Shown here: piece after piece, positions 62,462 through 64,000 of the stretch
Numbering within the stretch: position 1 is the first letter of the stretch
Layout of the letters: the number at the start of each line of letters is the position of its first letter
Assembly: GCF_018131225.1 (NCBI RefSeq)
Contig: NZ_JAFCMM010000001.1
Coordinates: forward strand, 310,001-374,000
Direction of reading: 5' to 3'
Length of the DNA: 64,000 bases
DNA from: Bradyrhizobium sp. U87765 SZCCT0048
Lineage (GTDB): Bacteria > Pseudomonadota > Alphaproteobacteria > Rhizobiales > Xanthobacteraceae
Program-made: the position numbers and the translations under genes
Notes under the pieces: generated by a model
Database searches by the model: none
What the model was told of the DNA's origin: nothing
The model's input: only the letters and a program-made list of their open reading frames with translations

Positions 62462-63472
62462 ATGACCAGCAGGTTCGCCCGGTGTGGCATCGCCGTCGTG
62501 GCATTGCAGCTCACTCTCGGCTCAGCCGTGCAGGCCAATGACTCCGCCGCCGAACTCTCGATCGGCGGACTGCAGTTCGTGCGCTCCGCGGACGTTGCCA
62601 TGGAAAGCGAGGATCTGCGCATCGCCCTCGACCGCGTCAACGTCCGCTACAAGTTCGTCAACACCACCAGCAAGCCGGTGACCTTGACCGTGGCGTTTCC
62701 GCTGCCCGACATCGATCTGTCGGACGCGGACGGCATCGCCCTGCCCTCGGCCGATCCCGTCAACTTCGTCGACTTCGAGACCAGGGTCGATGGTGCCCTG
62801 GCGCCGCTGACCGTCGACCAGCGCGCCATGATCGGCGACAAGGACGTGAGTGCGGTGCTGCGTCAGCTCAAGCTGCCGCTGTTGCCGCTCGGCAGCAACG
62901 AAATCCGCGTCGCCGATCTGCCCGAGGCGACACGCAGCAAACTGGTCGATGAGGGGCTTCTGATGCCGGCCGGCACCAGCGACAACGGCCGCCAGCAATA
63001 TGCGCCGGGCTGGGTGACCCGGACCTCGGCGGTGCGCCAGCAGGTGTTTCCGCCCGGGCGGCCGGTACAGGTCGAGCACCAGTACCGCCCCAGCGTCGGC
63101 ACCAGCGGCGACACCATCCTGCGCTGGATCCTGCGCCACAGTCCGTCCCTCGCCTCCGAAGTCGACCGCTACCGCCGCGACTACTGCGTCACCGATGCGT
63201 TTCTCGCCGAGCTCGACCGGCGGGCCGGCAACGGCCAGACCAACACCGCCATGCTCGGCGAGCGCCGCGTGTCCTATGTGCTGAAGACCGGCGCCAACTG
63301 GGCCGGCCCGATCAAGACCTTCCACCTCACCGTCGATCCCGGCGGCGCCGACCGCCTGGTCAGCTTCTGTCCAGGCAAGCTCAAGCCAACCGCCGGCCAT
63401 CCGCTGGACTACACGGCCAGCGACTTCAAGCCGGATGCGGACCTCAAGATTCTGGTCATCGGAAAATTCTGA
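62462..63472 (+). CDS. DUF4424-like exported protein
   Basis: This 336-residue protein has a signal peptide (RCGIAVVALQLTLGSAVQAN) and a pattern I match to DUF4424: AAELSIGGLQFVRSADVAME, VRYKFVNTTSKPVTLTVAFP and PLPDIDLSD near the N-terminus, then KTFHLTVDPGGADRLVSFCP near the end. The domain occurs in exported proteins near caspases and kinases in related genomes; its function is unknown. It follows the small hypothetical gene by 48 bases and converges on the truncated last gene with 14 bases between. Confidence 0.78.
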   Translation: MTSRFARCGIAVVALQLTLGSAVQANDSAAELSIGGLQFVRSADVAMESEDLRIALDRVNVRYKFVNTTSKPVTLTVAFPLPDIDLSDADGIALPSADPVNFVDFETRVDGALAPLTVDQRAMIGDKDVSAVLRQLKLPLLPLGSNEIRVADLPEATRSKLVDEGLLMPAGTSDNGRQQYAPGWVTRTSAVRQQVFPPGRPVQVEHQYRPSVGTSGDTILRWILRHSPSLASEVDRYRRDYCVTDAFLAELDRRAGNGQTNTAMLGERRVSYVLKTGANWAGPIKTFHLTVDPGGADRLVSFCPGKLKPTAGHPLDYTASDFKPDADLKILVIGKF

Positions 63473-63486
63473 GCGGCGGCATTCAC

Positions 63487-64000
63487 TCAGTTCTTCAGCA
63501 TGACATAGCGTGCAGTTGCGCTGAGGGTGAGATTGGCACGCTGGGCTTCGCTCGCCGCCTGCAGGAAGAACGTGTCGGCGGCGGTCGCCCGCGGTTGCCG
63601 CAGCGAATCCAGCACCCGGGGGGCGGCCACCGCTAACACCAGTTGCGGCCCGCTGCCGCGCGGCATCGGCAGCGCAAACGACAGCGAGTCCGTACCGGGC
63701 TTGAGCAGATAGGACATGTTTTGCACCTCGCCACGATCGGTGACGAGCAGCAGCTCAACCACGCGGTTGGCGAAGTTCTCGATGGTGCCGCTCAGCGTCT
63801 CTCCCGCCTTGACCTCGGTCGTAGCGAGACTGACACGCGGCGCCCGTGCCGGGTTGATGCCGACCTCCCTGAGAAAGCGGATCGCCGGACATTGCGCGGA
63901 CGTGACCTGGCGCACGCCCATGGACGCATCAAAGCCCTGCTCCCGCCTGAACGCCTTGCCGAAGCTCTCGAACGGTGCATTCGCCGCTCCGAACCCCTCG
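63487..64000 (-). CDS. C-terminal part of an unidentified envelope/signalling protein (partial)
   Basis: The frame is open to the window edge, so only the last 171 residues or so are seen. Visible features are FRREQGFDASMGVRQVTSAQ and CPAIRFLREVG, followed by an all-beta domain (VSLATTEVKAGETLSGTIEN, VELLLVTDRGEVQNMSYLLK). The beta domain resembles DUF4384-type modules that end bacterial caspases and Ser/Thr kinases. The likely full protein is one of these, but nothing catalytic is in view. The internal Met at 63921 is not the true start. Confidence 0.6.
   Translation of the reverse strand, partial: EGFGAANAPFESFGKAFRREQGFDASMGVRQVTSAQCPAIRFLREVGINPARAPRVSLATTEVKAGETLSGTIENFANRVVELLLVTDRGEVQNMSYLLKPGTDSLSFALPMPRGSGPQLVLAVAAPRVLDSLRQPRATAADTFFLQAASEAQRANLTLSATARYVMLKN

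Overview
The window is a high-GC alphaproteobacterial chromosome segment. It most resembles Bradyrhizobium and its relatives (Nitrobacteraceae): strong G/C bias at third codon positions, a class II B12-dependent ribonucleotide reductase, two full branched-chain-amino-acid-type (Liv) ABC transporter operons, and a FecI/FecR-controlled giant exoprotein. No rRNA, tRNA, CRISPR array, integrase or transposase was seen.

Layout. (1) 1-1325: the 3' end of nrdJ and a strong hairpin terminator. (2) 1498-6499: a compact island with an unrecognised protein, a CHAT-type caspase-like protease, a ribosomal protein L10 paralogue with a long extra C-terminal region, and a convergent cytoplasmic subtilisin-like protease. 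I know of no described system with this set; it is the best candidate for something new. (3) 6730-7639: a TetR regulator and an SMR efflux protein with a candidate operator. (4) 7902-16062: a catabolic locus with Liv ABC transporter, CMD-family protein, hydroxyacid dehydrogenase, alpha/beta hydrolase and GntR regulator. One half-site, CAGACAAT, recurs in front of the transporter, the dehydrogenase and the GntR gene, suggesting one regulon. (5) 16423-23901: ModE-like regulator with a small partner, AMP nucleosidase, uridine-kinase-like protein, cytochrome P450, an exonuclease III gene broken by an in-frame amber codon, and a solute-binding protein with an acyl-CoA ligase.

(6) 24187-39507: a surface-signalling block on the minus strand (STN/TonB-like protein, ECF sigma factor, FecR anti-sigma factor) followed by a 4253-residue filamentous-haemagglutinin-like two-partner exoprotein. 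No TpsB transporter is visible. (7) 39655-51284: a GNAT enzyme, then a long minus-strand operon of aldehyde dehydrogenase, DapA-family aldolase/lyase, 3-hydroxyanthranilate 3,4-dioxygenase, periplasmic binding protein, DctA/GltP-type symporter, Liv permeases and ATPases, and an aspartate-dehydrogenase-like protein. A divergent LysR gene heads it. This looks like uptake and breakdown of an amino-aromatic or amino-dicarboxylate compound.

(8) 51299-64000: a dense set of exported or envelope proteins. It holds a SUMF1/FGE-like protein, a tandem DUF4399 protein, two caspase-fold proteins (one with Cys-pair repeats, one with an EF-hand-like loop and DUF4384-like C-terminus), a stand-alone DUF4384-like protein, a beta-propeller-like protein with an NlpC/P60-like end, an ELWxxDGT/FG-GAP repeat protein, a DUF4424-like protein and a truncated gene at the edge. 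It reads as a periplasmic cysteine-protease signalling system distinct from the CHAT island.
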